DNA of 64,000 nt from Streptomyces sp. B93 (GTDB lineage: Bacteria > Actinomycetota > Actinomycetes > Streptomycetales > Streptomycetaceae), in contig NZ_JAGPXL010000004.1 of NCBI RefSeq assembly GCF_018070565.1, forward strand, positions 124,001 through 188,000. The letters run 5' to 3'. The notes below the pieces were generated by a model, which was not told the origin of the DNA, made no database searches, and saw nothing but the letters and a program-made list of their open reading frames with translations. Made by a program: the position numbers and the translations under genes. Shown piece after piece: positions 50,927 through 60,302 of this stretch (positions within the stretch are counted from its first letter, which is position 1; every line of letters starts with the position of its first letter).

Positions 50927-51472
50927 TCATCGCTCCCGGCGCCACGAAGCCCGCGCAGCCTGTCGCAGCACCCGGCGCCTGCGCCACCCCGTCAGGTGGT
51001 CGACGTAGAGGCGGCCCTCCAGGTGGTCGCACTCGTGCTGGAGGCACCGCGCGAAGAACCCCGTGCCGTGCACCGTGACCGGCTCACCGGTCACCGTGAA
51101 CCCCTCGACCACCGCGTGGTCGTAGCGCTCCGTGCCCGCCTCAAGGCCCGGCAGGGACAGGCACCCCTCCGGCCCGCGCAGCCGGATGCCGTCCGCCCGC
51201 ACCAGGCGCGGGTTGACCACATGTCCGAGATGCCGGACGTCCTCGTCGTCGGGGCAGTCGTAGACGAAGACCCGCGCCCCCTCCCCCACCTGGTTGGCCG
51301 CGAGGCCCACGCCCCGCGCGGCGTACATCGTGGCGAACAAGTCCTCCACGAGCCGGGCCAGTTCCGGGCCGAAGTCGGTGACCTCGGCGCAGGGGGTGAC
51401 CAGGGCCGGGTCGCCCAGCAGGGTCAGGGGGCGGACGCGGCCACGGGCGCCCGGGATGGAGCTTTGTCGCAT
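50927..51472 (-). CDS. def: Peptide deformylase
   Basis: A 181-residue metalloenzyme that removes the formyl group from new proteins. All three family motifs are present: GVGLAANQVG, EGCLSLPG and QHECDHLEG (Cys and two His bind Fe2+). No ribosome site precedes ATG 51472. TACCCT (51480-51485 on the minus strand) lies seven bases before it, so the mRNA may be leaderless. The basic C-terminal tail WRRRRVLRQAARASWRRER is a Streptomyces-like extension. Confidence 0.92.
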   Translation of the reverse strand: MRQSSIPGARGRVRPLTLLGDPALVTPCAEVTDFGPELARLVEDLFATMYAARGVGLAANQVGEGARVFVYDCPDDEDVRHLGHVVNPRLVRADGIRLRGPEGCLSLPGLEAGTERYDHAVVEGFTVTGEPVTVHGTGFFARCLQHECDHLEGRLYVDHLTGWRRRRVLRQAARASWRRER

Positions 51473-51628
51473 GGCCGCAAGGGTACGGTTCTCCGCGTCG
51501 CGTCCGCCGCGCTGCCGGATCGTGACGGTGCCGCAATTCGGGAGTGCGAATGGATCTCGATAGGCTGACCACCACCACGTTGCCGTTTGGCAGATGCGCG
51601 GCGCGTACGCAAGGAGGATCGAGGACTG

Positions 51629-52867
51629 ATGGCAGGCAACTCGGACCCGCTCACGCCGCGGGCCAAGATCGCCGTGACCGCGGGCAAGGCGGTAGCGGCG
51701 GCATCCCGTGCCGCGGGGCGGGGCAGCGGATCGGTGATCGGCGGCCGGGTCGCCCTCAAACTCGACCCCGACCTGCTCGCCCGGCTCGCGCAGCACCTGG
51801 ACGTGATCCTCGTCTCCGCGACCAACGGCAAGACGACGACCACCCGGCTGATCGCCGAGGCGCTGCGGGCCGCGGGGCCGGTGGTCTCCAACGCGCTCGG
51901 CGCCAACATGCCCGCCGGTATCACCTCGGCGCTTGCGGGCGGCTCGGACGCCCGGTACGGCGTGATCGAGGTCGACGAGAAGTACCTCGCCGGGGTCGCC
52001 CGGGACACCGACCCGAAGTGCATCGCCCTGCTCAACCTCTCCCGCGACCAGCTGGACCGCGCCGCCGAGACCCGGATGCTCGCGGAGAACTGGCGTGAGG
52101 GCCTGGCCGGCTCCAAGGCCGTCGTCGTCGCCAACTGCGACGACCCGCTGGTGGTGTGGGCCGCGTCGTCCTCCCCCAACGTGATCTGGGTCGCCGCGGG
52201 CCAGATGTGGAAGGACGACGCCTGGTCCTGCCCGTCCTGCGGCGGTGTGATGCAGCGGCCCGGCGACGACTGGTTCTGCGGCGAGTGCGGGTTCCGGCGT
52301 CCGACGCCGACCTGGGCGCTCTCCGGCGACCACGTCCTCGACCCGCACGGCTCCGCCTGGCCGATCCACCTCCAGCTGCCGGGCCGGGCCAACAAGGCCA
52401 ACGCCGCCTCCTCGGCCGCCGTCGCCGCCGTGTTCGGCGTACCGCCGCAGGTGGCGCTGGAGCGTATGTACCAGGTGCAGGCGGTCGCCGGGCGGTACGA
52501 CGTCGTGCAGTTCATGCAGCGCGACCTCAGGCTGCTGCTGGCGAAGAACCCCGCGGGCTGGCTGGAGACGTTCTCCCTGATCGACCCGCCGCCCACGCCG
52601 GTGATCCTTTCGGTGAACGCCCGCGGCGCCGACGGCACCGACACGTCCTGGCTGTGGGACGTCGACTACGCGCGGCTGACCGGGCACCCGATCTGTGTCA
52701 TCGGCGACCGGAAGCTGGACCTCGCGGTGCGGCTGGAGGTCGCGAACCAGCAGTTCCAGGTCTGCGAGAACCTCGACCAGGCGGTGCAGATGTGCCCGCC
52801 CGGCCGGATCGAGGTCATCGCCAACTACACCGCCTTCCAGGACCTGCGCCGCCGCGTCGGCAACTGA
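51629..52867 (+). CDS. murT: Lipid II isoglutaminyl synthase subunit MurT
   Basis: A 412-residue Mur-ligase-like protein. The ATP loop is SATNGKTTTTR. A zinc ribbon CPSCGG...CGECGF (about 206-228) is typical of MurT, and the C-terminal DUF1727 domain closes the protein. With GatD it amidates the D-Glu of lipid II to isoglutamine in the cytoplasm. The ATG lies 12 bases after AAGGAGG, or four after GAGG. It pairs with gatD, which begins 23 bases downstream. Confidence 0.94.
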   Translation: MAGNSDPLTPRAKIAVTAGKAVAAASRAAGRGSGSVIGGRVALKLDPDLLARLAQHLDVILVSATNGKTTTTRLIAEALRAAGPVVSNALGANMPAGITSALAGGSDARYGVIEVDEKYLAGVARDTDPKCIALLNLSRDQLDRAAETRMLAENWREGLAGSKAVVVANCDDPLVVWAASSSPNVIWVAAGQMWKDDAWSCPSCGGVMQRPGDDWFCGECGFRRPTPTWALSGDHVLDPHGSAWPIHLQLPGRANKANAASSAAVAAVFGVPPQVALERMYQVQAVAGRYDVVQFMQRDLRLLLAKNPAGWLETFSLIDPPPTPVILSVNARGADGTDTSWLWDVDYARLTGHPICVIGDRKLDLAVRLEVANQQFQVCENLDQAVQMCPPGRIEVIANYTAFQDLRRRVGN

Positions 52868-52890
52868 CCACACGACTTCAGGGAATCTTC

Positions 52891-53622
52891 GTGAGCGACA
52901 ACCAACTGCGGGTCGTCTGGATCTACCCCGACCTGCTCAGCACCTACGGCGACCAGGGCAACGTCCTCGTCGTGGAACGCCGGGCCCGGCAGCGCGGCCT
53001 CGACGTGGCCCGTCTCGACGTGCGCAGCGACCAGCCCATCCCGACCTCCGGTGACATCTACCTCATCGGCGGCGGCGAGGACCGGCCGCAGCGCCTCGCG
53101 GCGGAGCGGCTGCGCCGGGACGGCCATCTGTACCGGGCCGTGGAGAACGGCGCGATCGTCTTCTCGGTCTGCGCGGGCTACCAGATCCTCGGCCACGAGT
53201 TCGTCAACGACCTCGGCCAGCGCGAGCCCGGCCTCGGTCTGCTCGACGTGGTCTCGGTGCGCGGCGAGGGCGACCGGTGCGTCGGTGACGTGCTCGGGGA
53301 CGTCGACCCGCGGCTCGGCCTGCCGCCGTTGACCGGCTTCGAGAACCACCAGGGCGTCACCCACCTCGGGCCCACCGCGCGCCCGCTGGCCCAGGTGCGG
53401 TTCGGCAACGGCAACGGCACCGGCGACGGCACCGAGGGCGCGTACAACGACACGGTCTTCGGCACCTACATGCACGGCCCCGTCCTCGCCCGCAATCCGC
53501 AGATCGCCGACCTGCTGCTGAAGCTGGCCCTGGACGTCAACGCGCTCCCGCCGACCGACGACCGCTGGTACGAGGCGCTCCGCAACGAGCGCATCGCGGC
53601 CGCCCAGGCGCAGACCGCGTAA
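52891..53622 (+). CDS. gatD: Lipid II isoglutaminyl synthase glutaminase subunit GatD
   Basis: A 243-residue class I glutamine amidotransferase-like protein (CobB/CobQ branch) that makes ammonia from glutamine for MurT. The nucleophile is Cys94 in FSVCAGYQILG, the same number as I recall for S. aureus GatD, and the His is 195 in GTYMHGPVLARNP. The GTG follows AGGGAA. It is co-transcribed with murT. Confidence 0.94.
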   Translation: MSDNQLRVVWIYPDLLSTYGDQGNVLVVERRARQRGLDVARLDVRSDQPIPTSGDIYLIGGGEDRPQRLAAERLRRDGHLYRAVENGAIVFSVCAGYQILGHEFVNDLGQREPGLGLLDVVSVRGEGDRCVGDVLGDVDPRLGLPPLTGFENHQGVTHLGPTARPLAQVRFGNGNGTGDGTEGAYNDTVFGTYMHGPVLARNPQIADLLLKLALDVNALPPTDDRWYEALRNERIAAAQAQTA

Positions 53623-53671
53623 GCCCGTCTGACGGGGCGTCCGCACAGGTGAGCGCGGTCGTCCAGCAAGC

Positions 53672-53688
53672 GGACGCACGGTGCGTCC
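53672..53688. repeat. 8+1+8 inverted repeat before pfkA
   Basis: GGACGCAC-G-GTGCGTCC lies 50 bases after gatD and 18 bases before a TAGGGT -10 box (53706-53711) of pfkA. It could end the murT-gatD transcript or be an operator over the pfkA -35 region. Confidence 0.55.
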
Positions 53689-53773
53689 CCGCCCCCCTGC
53701 GACGTTAGGGTGGCGGGGATCGAGCCGGACAGCGCGGTCCGGCCTGGCCCCTTTCGAGAAGGTGTTTCGGGCT

Positions 53774-54799
53774 ATGCGCATTGGTGTCCTCACGTCCGGC
53801 GGTGACTGCCCCGGTCTGAACGCCGTCATCCGGTCCGTCGTGCACCGTGCCGTCGTCGACCACGGCGACGAGGTCATCGGTTTCCGGGACGGCTGGAAGG
53901 GCCTCCTGGAGTGCGACTACCTCAAGCTCGACCTCGACGCGGTGAGCGGCATCCTCGCCCGCGGCGGCACCGTCCTCGGCTCCTCCCGGGTCCGGCCCGA
54001 GCACCTGCGGGACGGGGTGGAGCGGGCCAGGGGGTACGTCGGGGAACTCGGTCTCGACGCCATCATCCCGATCGGCGGCGAGGGGACGCTCAAGGCGGCC
54101 CGGCTGCTCTCCGACAACGGGCTGCCGATAGTCGGCGTGCCCAAGACCATCGACAACGACATCGCCGTCACCGACGTCACCTTCGGCTTCGACACCGCGG
54201 TGGGTGTCGCCACGGAGGCGCTGGACCGGCTCAAGACCACCGCCGAGTCCCATCAGCGGGTGCTGATCGTGGAGGTCATGGGGCGCCACACCGGCTGGAT
54301 CGCCCTGCACTCCGGGATGGCGGCCGGGGCGCACGCCGTGGTCGTGCCCGAGCGGCCCTTCGACATCGACGAGCTGACCGCGAAGGTCGGCGAGCGGTTC
54401 GAGGCGGGCAAGCGGTTCGCGATCGTCGTCGCGGCGGAGGGGGCCAAGCCGAAGCCCGGCACCATGGCCTTCGACGAGGGCGGCAAGGACGTCTACGGCC
54501 ATGAGCGCTTCGCCGGGATCGCCCGGCAGCTGTCGGTGGAGCTGGAGCGGCGGCTCGGCAAGGAGGCACGGCCGGTGATCCTCGGGCATGTGCAGCGCGG
54601 GGGGACGCCGACGGCGTACGACCGGGTGCTGGCCACGCGGTTCGGGTGGCACGCGGTGGAGGCGGTGCACCGGGGGGAGTTCGGGATGATGACCGCGCTG
54701 CGGGGGACGGACATCGCGATGGTGTCGTTGGCGGAGGCGGTGGAGACCCTCAAGAGGGTGCCGGAATCCCGGTACGCGGAGGCCGAAGGGGTGCTTTAG
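53774..54799 (+). CDS. pfkA: ATP-dependent 6-phosphofructokinase
   Basis: A 341-residue glycolytic enzyme that phosphorylates fructose 6-phosphate. LTSGGDCPGLNAVIR starts the protein. PIGGEGTLKAA has Gly at the position (E. coli 104) that favours ATP over pyrophosphate, and VPKTIDNDIAVTD carries the catalytic Asp with Lys at the position of E. coli Gly124. This mix is typical of actinobacterial group III enzymes. Streptomyces usually carry several copies. GAAGG lies ahead of the ATG. Confidence 0.93.
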   Translation: MRIGVLTSGGDCPGLNAVIRSVVHRAVVDHGDEVIGFRDGWKGLLECDYLKLDLDAVSGILARGGTVLGSSRVRPEHLRDGVERARGYVGELGLDAIIPIGGEGTLKAARLLSDNGLPIVGVPKTIDNDIAVTDVTFGFDTAVGVATEALDRLKTTAESHQRVLIVEVMGRHTGWIALHSGMAAGAHAVVVPERPFDIDELTAKVGERFEAGKRFAIVVAAEGAKPKPGTMAFDEGGKDVYGHERFAGIARQLSVELERRLGKEARPVILGHVQRGGTPTAYDRVLATRFGWHAVEAVHRGEFGMMTALRGTDIAMVSLAEAVETLKRVPESRYAEAEGVL

Positions 54800-54806
54800 G
54801 TTCGTC

Positions 54807-54860
54807 GGCGGGTGCGGGTGGTCTGTGGCTGGTCGCGCAGTTCCCCGCGCCCCTTGAGGT
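54807..54860 (+). repeat. Dispersed stem-loop repeat, copy 3
   Basis: GGGTGCGGG and CCCGCGCCC enclose a loop with the core GCTGGTCGCGCAGTT. It begins seven bases after the pfkA stop. It is nearly identical to copy 2. Confidence 0.7.
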
Positions 54861-54956
54861 ACGTATCCGTGCCCCCGGTCGCAGGTGCTGCCGGGGGTCG
54901 CTCTAGTCTTGGGGCGGACCAAAGGGCACAACCCCCACGAATCAGGAGCCAGGCGG

Positions 54957-55907
54957 ATGGACCACAGCGGGCATGGGATGGGTGTCGGTCTGGCGCCGTT
55001 CACGCTGGGGCGGGGACTTCAGTGGTCGCCGGACGCGTTCTTCCTGGTGGCGTGTCTGCTGGGGCTGGCCCTGTACGGCTGGGGTGTCGCGCGGCTGGTC
55101 AGGCGGGGGGACAAGTGGCCGGTGGGGCGGACGGTGGCGTTCGCGGGCGGGGTGCTGACCATCGCGCTGGTGATGTGCACCAAGCTGAACGACTACGGCA
55201 TGGTCATGTTCAGCGTGCACATGGTGCAGCACATGGTGATCAGCATGCTGTCGCCGATCCTGATCCTGCTCGGTGCCCCGATCACCCTGGCGCTGCGCGC
55301 GCTGCCGCCCGCCGGACGGGGGCGGAAGGGGCCGCGTGAGCTGCTGCTGGCCCTGCTGCACAGCAGGTACATGCGGGTGATCACGCACCCCGGTTTCACC
55401 ATCCCGATGTTCATCGCCAGCCTCTACGCGCTCTACTTCACCCCGCTGTTCGACTTCCTGATGGAGTCCAAGCCGGGGCACATCGCGATGATGGTGCACT
55501 TCCTCGCCGTGGGTCTGGTGTTCTTCTGGCCGATCATGGGAATCGACCCGGGCCCGCACCGGCCCGGCTACCTGATGCGGATGCTGGAGCTGTTCGCGGG
55601 CATGCCGTTCCACGCGTTCTTCGGCATCGCGCTGATGATGGCCTCGACGCCGATGGTGGACACGTACGCCCATCCGCCCGCCTCGCTCGGTATCGACGCG
55701 CTCTCCGACCAGAACGCGGCGGGCGGGATCGCCTGGGCGTTCAGCGAGATCCCGTCCGTGCTGGTACTTATCGCACTGATGTTCCAGTGGTACGCCTCCG
55801 ACCAGCGGCAGGCCAAGCGCCAGGACCGGGCCGCCGACCGCGACGGCGACAAGGAGCTGGAGGCGTACAACGCCTATCTGGCCTCCCTGAACGCACGCGG
55901 GAGCTGA
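54957..55907 (+). CDS. ctaG: CtaG-like cytochrome c oxidase assembly protein
   Basis: A 316-residue membrane protein of the caa3_CtaG family with seven to eight helices. His-rich helices are conserved (MVMFSVHMVQHMVISMLSP, MMVHFLAVG, FHAFFGIALMM), and the N-terminus MDHSGHGMG could bind copper. It assists assembly of the haem-copper oxidase, probably copper delivery. The ATG follows AGGAGCC. A 56-residue membrane protein gene follows. Confidence 0.85.
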   Translation: MDHSGHGMGVGLAPFTLGRGLQWSPDAFFLVACLLGLALYGWGVARLVRRGDKWPVGRTVAFAGGVLTIALVMCTKLNDYGMVMFSVHMVQHMVISMLSPILILLGAPITLALRALPPAGRGRKGPRELLLALLHSRYMRVITHPGFTIPMFIASLYALYFTPLFDFLMESKPGHIAMMVHFLAVGLVFFWPIMGIDPGPHRPGYLMRMLELFAGMPFHAFFGIALMMASTPMVDTYAHPPASLGIDALSDQNAAGGIAWAFSEIPSVLVLIALMFQWYASDQRQAKRQDRAADRDGDKELEAYNAYLASLNARGS

Positions 55908-55965
55908 GTGCCGGGGCGGAACCAGGGCACCATGGAGGGGGACGAACCATGAGGAGGGTGTCGCG

Positions 55966-56136
55966 ATGCCCGGTTCTACGGACAGTTCGACGAGGACGAT
56001 GGGGGTGCTCACCGTCGGCGGACTCGTCGTGGTGACGGCCTACACGGTGGCGCTCGGCAGCAACGGCTGGCTGTGGTTCGGCTGGGTCGTGCTGGGTCTG
56101 ATCACGCTCGGGATGGTCGCCACCCGCAGTACCTGA
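55966..56136 (+). CDS. 56-residue membrane protein
   Basis: A small ORF with GGAGGG seven bases before its ATG and a TGA at 56134. The product has two hydrophobic helices (MGVLTVGGLVVVTAYTVAL and WLWFGWVVLGLITLGMVA). Codon thirds are G/C as in neighbours. It probably follows ctaG in one transcript. Function unknown. Confidence 0.6.
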   Translation: MPGSTDSSTRTMGVLTVGGLVVVTAYTVALGSNGWLWFGWVVLGLITLGMVATRST

Positions 56137-56147
56137 GCGGCGCGGTC

Positions 56148-57335
56148 TCAGTGCACGCCCGGCTGGTACTTCGGCAGCCGGGCGGTGACCTTCATGCCCG
56201 CCCCGACCGCTGTCTCGATGACGAGGCCGTAGTCGTCGCCGTAGACCTGGCGGAGCCGGTCGTCGACGTTGGAGAGTCCGATGCCGCCGGACGGGCTCTC
56301 CTCCCCCGCGAGGATGCGGCGCAGCAGCTCCGGGTCCATGCCGGCGCCGTCGTCCTCGATGACGACCAGGGCCTCGGCCCCGGCGTCCTGCGCCGTGATG
56401 CTGATGTGGCACTTGTCGGCCTTGCCCTCCAGGCCGTGTTTGACGGCGTTCTCCACGAGCGGCTGGAGGCAGAGGAAGGGCAGGGTGACCGGAAGCACCT
56501 CGGGGGCGATCTGGAGGGTGACCGAGAGCCGGGTGCCGAAGCGGGCGCGGACCAGGGCCAGGTAGTGGTCGATGGCGTGCAGCTCGTCGGCGAGGGTGGT
56601 GAAGTCGCCGTGCCTGCGGAACGAGTAGCGGGTGAAGTCGGCGAACTCCAGCAGCAGCTCACGGGCGCGCTCGGGGTCGGTGCGGACGAACGAGGCGATC
56701 ACCGCGAGCGAGTTGAAGATGAAGTGCGGGGAGATCTGGGCGCGCAGGGCCTTGATCTCGGCCTCGATCAGCCGGGTGCGGGAGCGGTCGAGGTCGGCGA
56801 GTTCCAGCTGTACGGAGACCCAGCGGGCGACCTCGCCGGCGGCCCGCACCAGCACGGCGGACTCCCGGGGCGCGCAGGCGACCAGTGCGCCGTGCACCCG
56901 GTCGTCGACGGTGAGCGGGGCGACCACCGCCCAGCGGACGGGGCAGTCGGGGGTGTCGCAGGTCAGCCGGAACGCCTCGCCCCGGCCGCTCTCCAGCGGT
57001 CCCGCCAGCTTCTCCATGATCTCGGCCCGGTGGTGGCCGCCCACCCCGTCCCAGGCCAGCACCTCCCGCTCGTCGGTCAGGCACAGCGCGTCGGTGCCGA
57101 GCAGTGAGCGCAGTCTGCGGGCCGACTTGCGGGCGGTCTCCTCGGTCAGCCCGGCCCGCAGCGGGGGCGCGGCGAGGGAGGCGGTGTGCAGGGTCTGGAA
57201 GGTGGCGTGCTCGACGGGGGTGCCGAGCCCGACGTGGCTCTTGGGCCGGGGCGCGGTGCGCCGCCCGAGCCAGAACCCGGCCGCCAGCACCGGCAGCACG
57301 GCGACGCACAGCCCGGCGAGGAATCCGGTGGTCAC
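56148..57335 (-). CDS. LytS-type sensor histidine kinase
   Basis: A 395-residue kinase: one N-terminal helix (FLAGLCVAVLPVLAAGFWLG), a GAF-like sensor region (about 50-190), then the His_kinase box LRAQISPHFIFNSL with the phospho-His and the ATP domain (ENAVKHGLEG, DDGAGMDPE, GIGLSNVDDRL). The GTG start overlaps the symporter stop (GTGA). With the LytTR regulator encoded at the other end of the operon it forms a two-component system, probably sensing the symporter's substrate. Confidence 0.88.
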   Translation of the reverse strand: MTTGFLAGLCVAVLPVLAAGFWLGRRTAPRPKSHVGLGTPVEHATFQTLHTASLAAPPLRAGLTEETARKSARRLRSLLGTDALCLTDEREVLAWDGVGGHHRAEIMEKLAGPLESGRGEAFRLTCDTPDCPVRWAVVAPLTVDDRVHGALVACAPRESAVLVRAAGEVARWVSVQLELADLDRSRTRLIEAEIKALRAQISPHFIFNSLAVIASFVRTDPERARELLLEFADFTRYSFRRHGDFTTLADELHAIDHYLALVRARFGTRLSVTLQIAPEVLPVTLPFLCLQPLVENAVKHGLEGKADKCHISITAQDAGAEALVVIEDDGAGMDPELLRRILAGEESPSGGIGLSNVDDRLRQVYGDDYGLVIETAVGAGMKVTARLPKYQPGVH

Positions 57336-59044
57336 TGCTTCACCTCCGCCCTCAGCTCCTCCGGCAGGTGGAAGCGGGCCAGGATCGCCGCCGTGCCGGC
57401 GGGGACCCGGGCCGGGGTCGCCAGGGAGACCAGGATCATCGTGAGGAAGCCCAGCGGCACCGACCACAGGGCGGGCCAGGCGAGCAGGGTGTGCAGGGAG
57501 GCGGTGCCGGGGAAGCCCGCCATGGTGGCGGTGACGGCGAGGAACGCGGAGCCGCCCCCGACCAGCATGCCGGCGGCGGCGCCGGGCGGGGTCAGCCGGC
57601 GCCACCAGATGCCGAGGACGAGCAGCGGGCAGAACGAGGACGCCGAGACGGCGAAGGCGAGGCCCACCGCGTCGGCCACCGGCAGCCCGGGGACCAGGAC
57701 GCTCGCGGCGAGCGGCGCGGCCATGGCGAGGACGGTGCCGAGGCGGAAGTGCCGTACGCCTCGCGCGGGCAGCACGTCCTGGGTGAGCACCCCGGCGACG
57801 GCCATGGTGAGCCCGGAGGCGGTGGACAGGAACGCGGCGAAGGCCCCGCCGGCGACCAGCGCGCCGAGCAGGTCGCCGCCGAGGCCGCCGATCACCCGTT
57901 CGGGGAGCAGCAGGACGGCGGCGTCCGCGTGCCCGGCGAGGACCAGCTCGGGGGCGTAGAGGCGCCCGAGGGCGCCGTAGACGGGCGGCAGCAGGTAGAA
58001 GGCGCCGATCAGGGCGAGCACGGCGACGGTGGTGCGGCGGGCGGCGACGCCGTGCGGGCTGGTGTAGAAGCGGACGACGACGTGCGGCAGGCCCATGGTG
58101 CCGAGGAAGGTGGCGAGGATCAGCCCGTACGTCGCGTACAGGGGGCGTTCGTCGCGTCCGGTGGCCAGGGAGGCGGACATGCCGCCGTTGCTGCCGCGGT
58201 CGGCCTCCGGGACGGGGTCGCCGCGGTCGAAGGTCAGCCGGGTGCCCTGGTCGACGCGGTGGGTCCCGGCGGGCAGCCGCAGTGTCTCCGCCTCGTGCGG
58301 GCGGCCGTCGATCTTCCCGGTCACGGTGACGGTCAGCGGGCGCTCCAGTTTCAGGTCGAGGGTGGCGTCGACGCGGACCACGCGCTGTTCGCGGAAGGTG
58401 GCGGGTTCGTCGAAGGCGTGCCGGGGCGCGCCGTCGGCCTGCCAGGCGAGGACGAGGAAGAGGGCGGGGACGAGCAGGGCGGTGAGCTTGAGCCAGTACT
58501 GGAAGGCCTGCACGAAGGTGATGGAGCGCATGCCGCCCGCGGCGACGGTCGCGGTGACGACGACGGCGACGATGATGCCGCCGAGCCAGTCGGGCGCGCC
58601 GGTGAGGACGGTCAGGGTGAGTCCGGCGCCCTGGAGCTGGGGCAGCAGGTAGAGCCAGCCGACGCCGACGACGAAGGCGCCCGCGAGCCGCCGTACCGAC
58701 TGGGAGGCGAGCCGGGCCTCGGCGAAGTCGGGCAGCGTGTAGGCGCCGGAGCGGCGCAGCGGGGCGGCGACGAAGAGGAGCAGGACGAGGTATCCGGCGG
58801 TGTAGCCGACGGGGTACCAGAGCATGTCGGGGCCCTGGACGAGGACCAGGCCGGCGATGCCGAGGAAGGAGGCGGCGGAGAGGTACTCGCCGCTGATGGC
58901 GGCGGCGTTGAGGCGGGGGCCGACGGTGCGGGAGGCGACGTAGAAGTCGGAGGTGGTGCGGGAGATGCGCAGGCCGAAGGCGCCGACGAAGACGGTGGCG
59001 ACGACGACGAGGGCGACGGCGGGGACGGCGTAGTTCTCGTTCAT
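57332..59044 (-). CDS. Sodium:solute symporter (acetate/pyruvate-type SLC5)
   Basis: A 570-residue protein with about 13 helices. ASRTVGPRLNAAAISGEYLSAASFLGIAGLV is the conserved SSS signature region. A soluble insert of about 90 residues (about 215-305) between helices is larger than I expect for ActP. It probably imports a short monocarboxylate. It sits between the DUF485 protein and the histidine kinase in one operon. Confidence 0.87.
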   Translation of the reverse strand: MNENYAVPAVALVVVATVFVGAFGLRISRTTSDFYVASRTVGPRLNAAAISGEYLSAASFLGIAGLVLVQGPDMLWYPVGYTAGYLVLLLFVAAPLRRSGAYTLPDFAEARLASQSVRRLAGAFVVGVGWLYLLPQLQGAGLTLTVLTGAPDWLGGIIVAVVVTATVAAGGMRSITFVQAFQYWLKLTALLVPALFLVLAWQADGAPRHAFDEPATFREQRVVRVDATLDLKLERPLTVTVTGKIDGRPHEAETLRLPAGTHRVDQGTRLTFDRGDPVPEADRGSNGGMSASLATGRDERPLYATYGLILATFLGTMGLPHVVVRFYTSPHGVAARRTTVAVLALIGAFYLLPPVYGALGRLYAPELVLAGHADAAVLLLPERVIGGLGGDLLGALVAGGAFAAFLSTASGLTMAVAGVLTQDVLPARGVRHFRLGTVLAMAAPLAASVLVPGLPVADAVGLAFAVSASSFCPLLVLGIWWRRLTPPGAAAGMLVGGGSAFLAVTATMAGFPGTASLHTLLAWPALWSVPLGFLTMILVSLATPARVPAGTAAILARFHLPEELRAEVKQ

Positions 59045-59050
59045 GGTGGC

Positions 59051-59449
59051 TCAGCGGTCCTGTGCCTCGTTCTCGTCCTCCACGAGGCGCTCGTCCGCCA
59101 CGAGGCGCACGAAGTCGCGTTCGTTGCGTTCTGCGCGGCGCACGTACCAGCGGGCGAGGAGCACCAGCGGCAGGTAGAGGGCGAACCCGAGCACGAGCCA
59201 GGTCAGCCTGCGGCCCTCCGGGGTGGAGGCGAACAGCAGCGGGAGCGGGGCGACCAGCAGGACGAGGACGGCACAGACGCCGAGCGCGGCGCGCAGCTGG
59301 GTGCGCATCAGGGAGCGGACGTAGGTGTGGCCGAGGGTGGTCTGCTCGTCGATCTCGGTGCGCGGCCGGTAGTAGCCGGGCGCCCTGCTGGTGCGGCGGG
59401 GCGGGCCGGTGACGACGACGCGGCGTTCGGGGGCGGGTTCCTGGGGCAT
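59051..59449 (-). CDS. DUF485-like membrane protein
   Basis: A 132-residue protein with two helices (LGVCAVLVLLVAPLPLLF, WLVLGFALYLPLVLLARWYV) and charged ends. Small DUF485-type partners routinely precede actP/mctC-type symporter genes, as here (six bases from the stop to the symporter start). The precise role is unknown. Confidence 0.75.
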   Translation of the reverse strand: MPQEPAPERRVVVTGPPRRTSRAPGYYRPRTEIDEQTTLGHTYVRSLMRTQLRAALGVCAVLVLLVAPLPLLFASTPEGRRLTWLVLGFALYLPLVLLARWYVRRAERNERDFVRLVADERLVEDENEAQDR

Positions 59450-59465
59450 CGCGGCGGGCCTCTCG

Positions 59466-60224
59466 CTAGCTCGTGGTCCGGCGCATCAGCAGGTCCCGCA
59501 GTTCTCGCGCGTGACGGCGGCTGACCTGGAGTTCCTCCTCGCCGATCAGGACGCTGACGGTGCCCGCGTCGAGCCGTAGCTCGCCGATGTGGCGCAGGGC
59601 GACCAGGTGGCGGCGGTGGATGCGGACGAAGCCCCGGGAGCGCCAGCGGTCCTCCAGGGTGGACAGCGGTACGCGGATGAGGTGGCTGCCCTTGTCGGTG
59701 TGCAGCCGAGCGTAGTCGCCCTGTGCCTCGACGTGGGTGATGTCGTCGACGGCGACGAAGCGGGTGACGCCGCCCAGTTCGACGGGTATGTGGTCCGGGT
59801 CGGGTTCGTGGACGGGGATGGCGGGGGCGGTGCTGCCGCGCAGTTCGGCGGCGCGGCGTATCGCCTCGGCGAGGCGTTCCTTGCGGACGGGTTTGAGGAC
59901 GTAGTCGACGGCCTTGAGGTCGAAGGCCTGGACGGCGAAGTCCTCGTGCGCGGTGACGAACACGACCAGTGGCGGCCGGGCGAACCCGGTGAGCAGCCGG
60001 GCCAGGTCGAGGCCGTCGAGGCCGGGCATGTTGATGTCGAGGAAGACGACGTCGATGGCCTCCGGCCCGTGCGGTCCGGATTCCAGGGCGCGGTTGATGC
60101 GGCGCAGCGCCTCCGTCGCGTCGCCCGCCCCCTCCGCGCTGCCGATGCGGGGATCGGCGTGCAGCAGGTAGAGGAGTTCCTCCAGCGAGGGGCGTTCGTC
60201 GTCGACAGCCAGGGCGCGCAGCAT
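59466..60224 (-). CDS. LytTR-family response regulator
   Basis: A 252-residue regulator. The receiver domain (1-125) has the phospho-Asp in VVFLDINMPGLDG and the Lys in DYVLKPVRKERL. The LytTR DNA-binding domain (about 150-250) has GDYARLHTDKG and FVRIHRRHLVALRHI. No ribosome site precedes the ATG. TACACT lies eight bases upstream, so the mRNA is leaderless or nearly so. It is first in the symporter operon. Confidence 0.9.
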   Translation of the reverse strand: MLRALAVDDERPSLEELLYLLHADPRIGSAEGAGDATEALRRINRALESGPHGPEAIDVVFLDINMPGLDGLDLARLLTGFARPPLVVFVTAHEDFAVQAFDLKAVDYVLKPVRKERLAEAIRRAAELRGSTAPAIPVHEPDPDHIPVELGGVTRFVAVDDITHVEAQGDYARLHTDKGSHLIRVPLSTLEDRWRSRGFVRIHRRHLVALRHIGELRLDAGTVSVLIGEEELQVSRRHARELRDLLMRRTTS

Positions 60225-60302
60225 GAAGGTGGAGTGTAGGAGGAATCCGTACGCCTGCACACGTGTCGGACGATGACCTTTGTGGCTGGATACAGTCGGC
60301 GC

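Noticed and set aside
57104-59524. 806-codon plus-strand open frame
   Set aside because: Antisense shadow of the symporter and kinase genes, Gly/Glu/Asp-rich translation without motifs.
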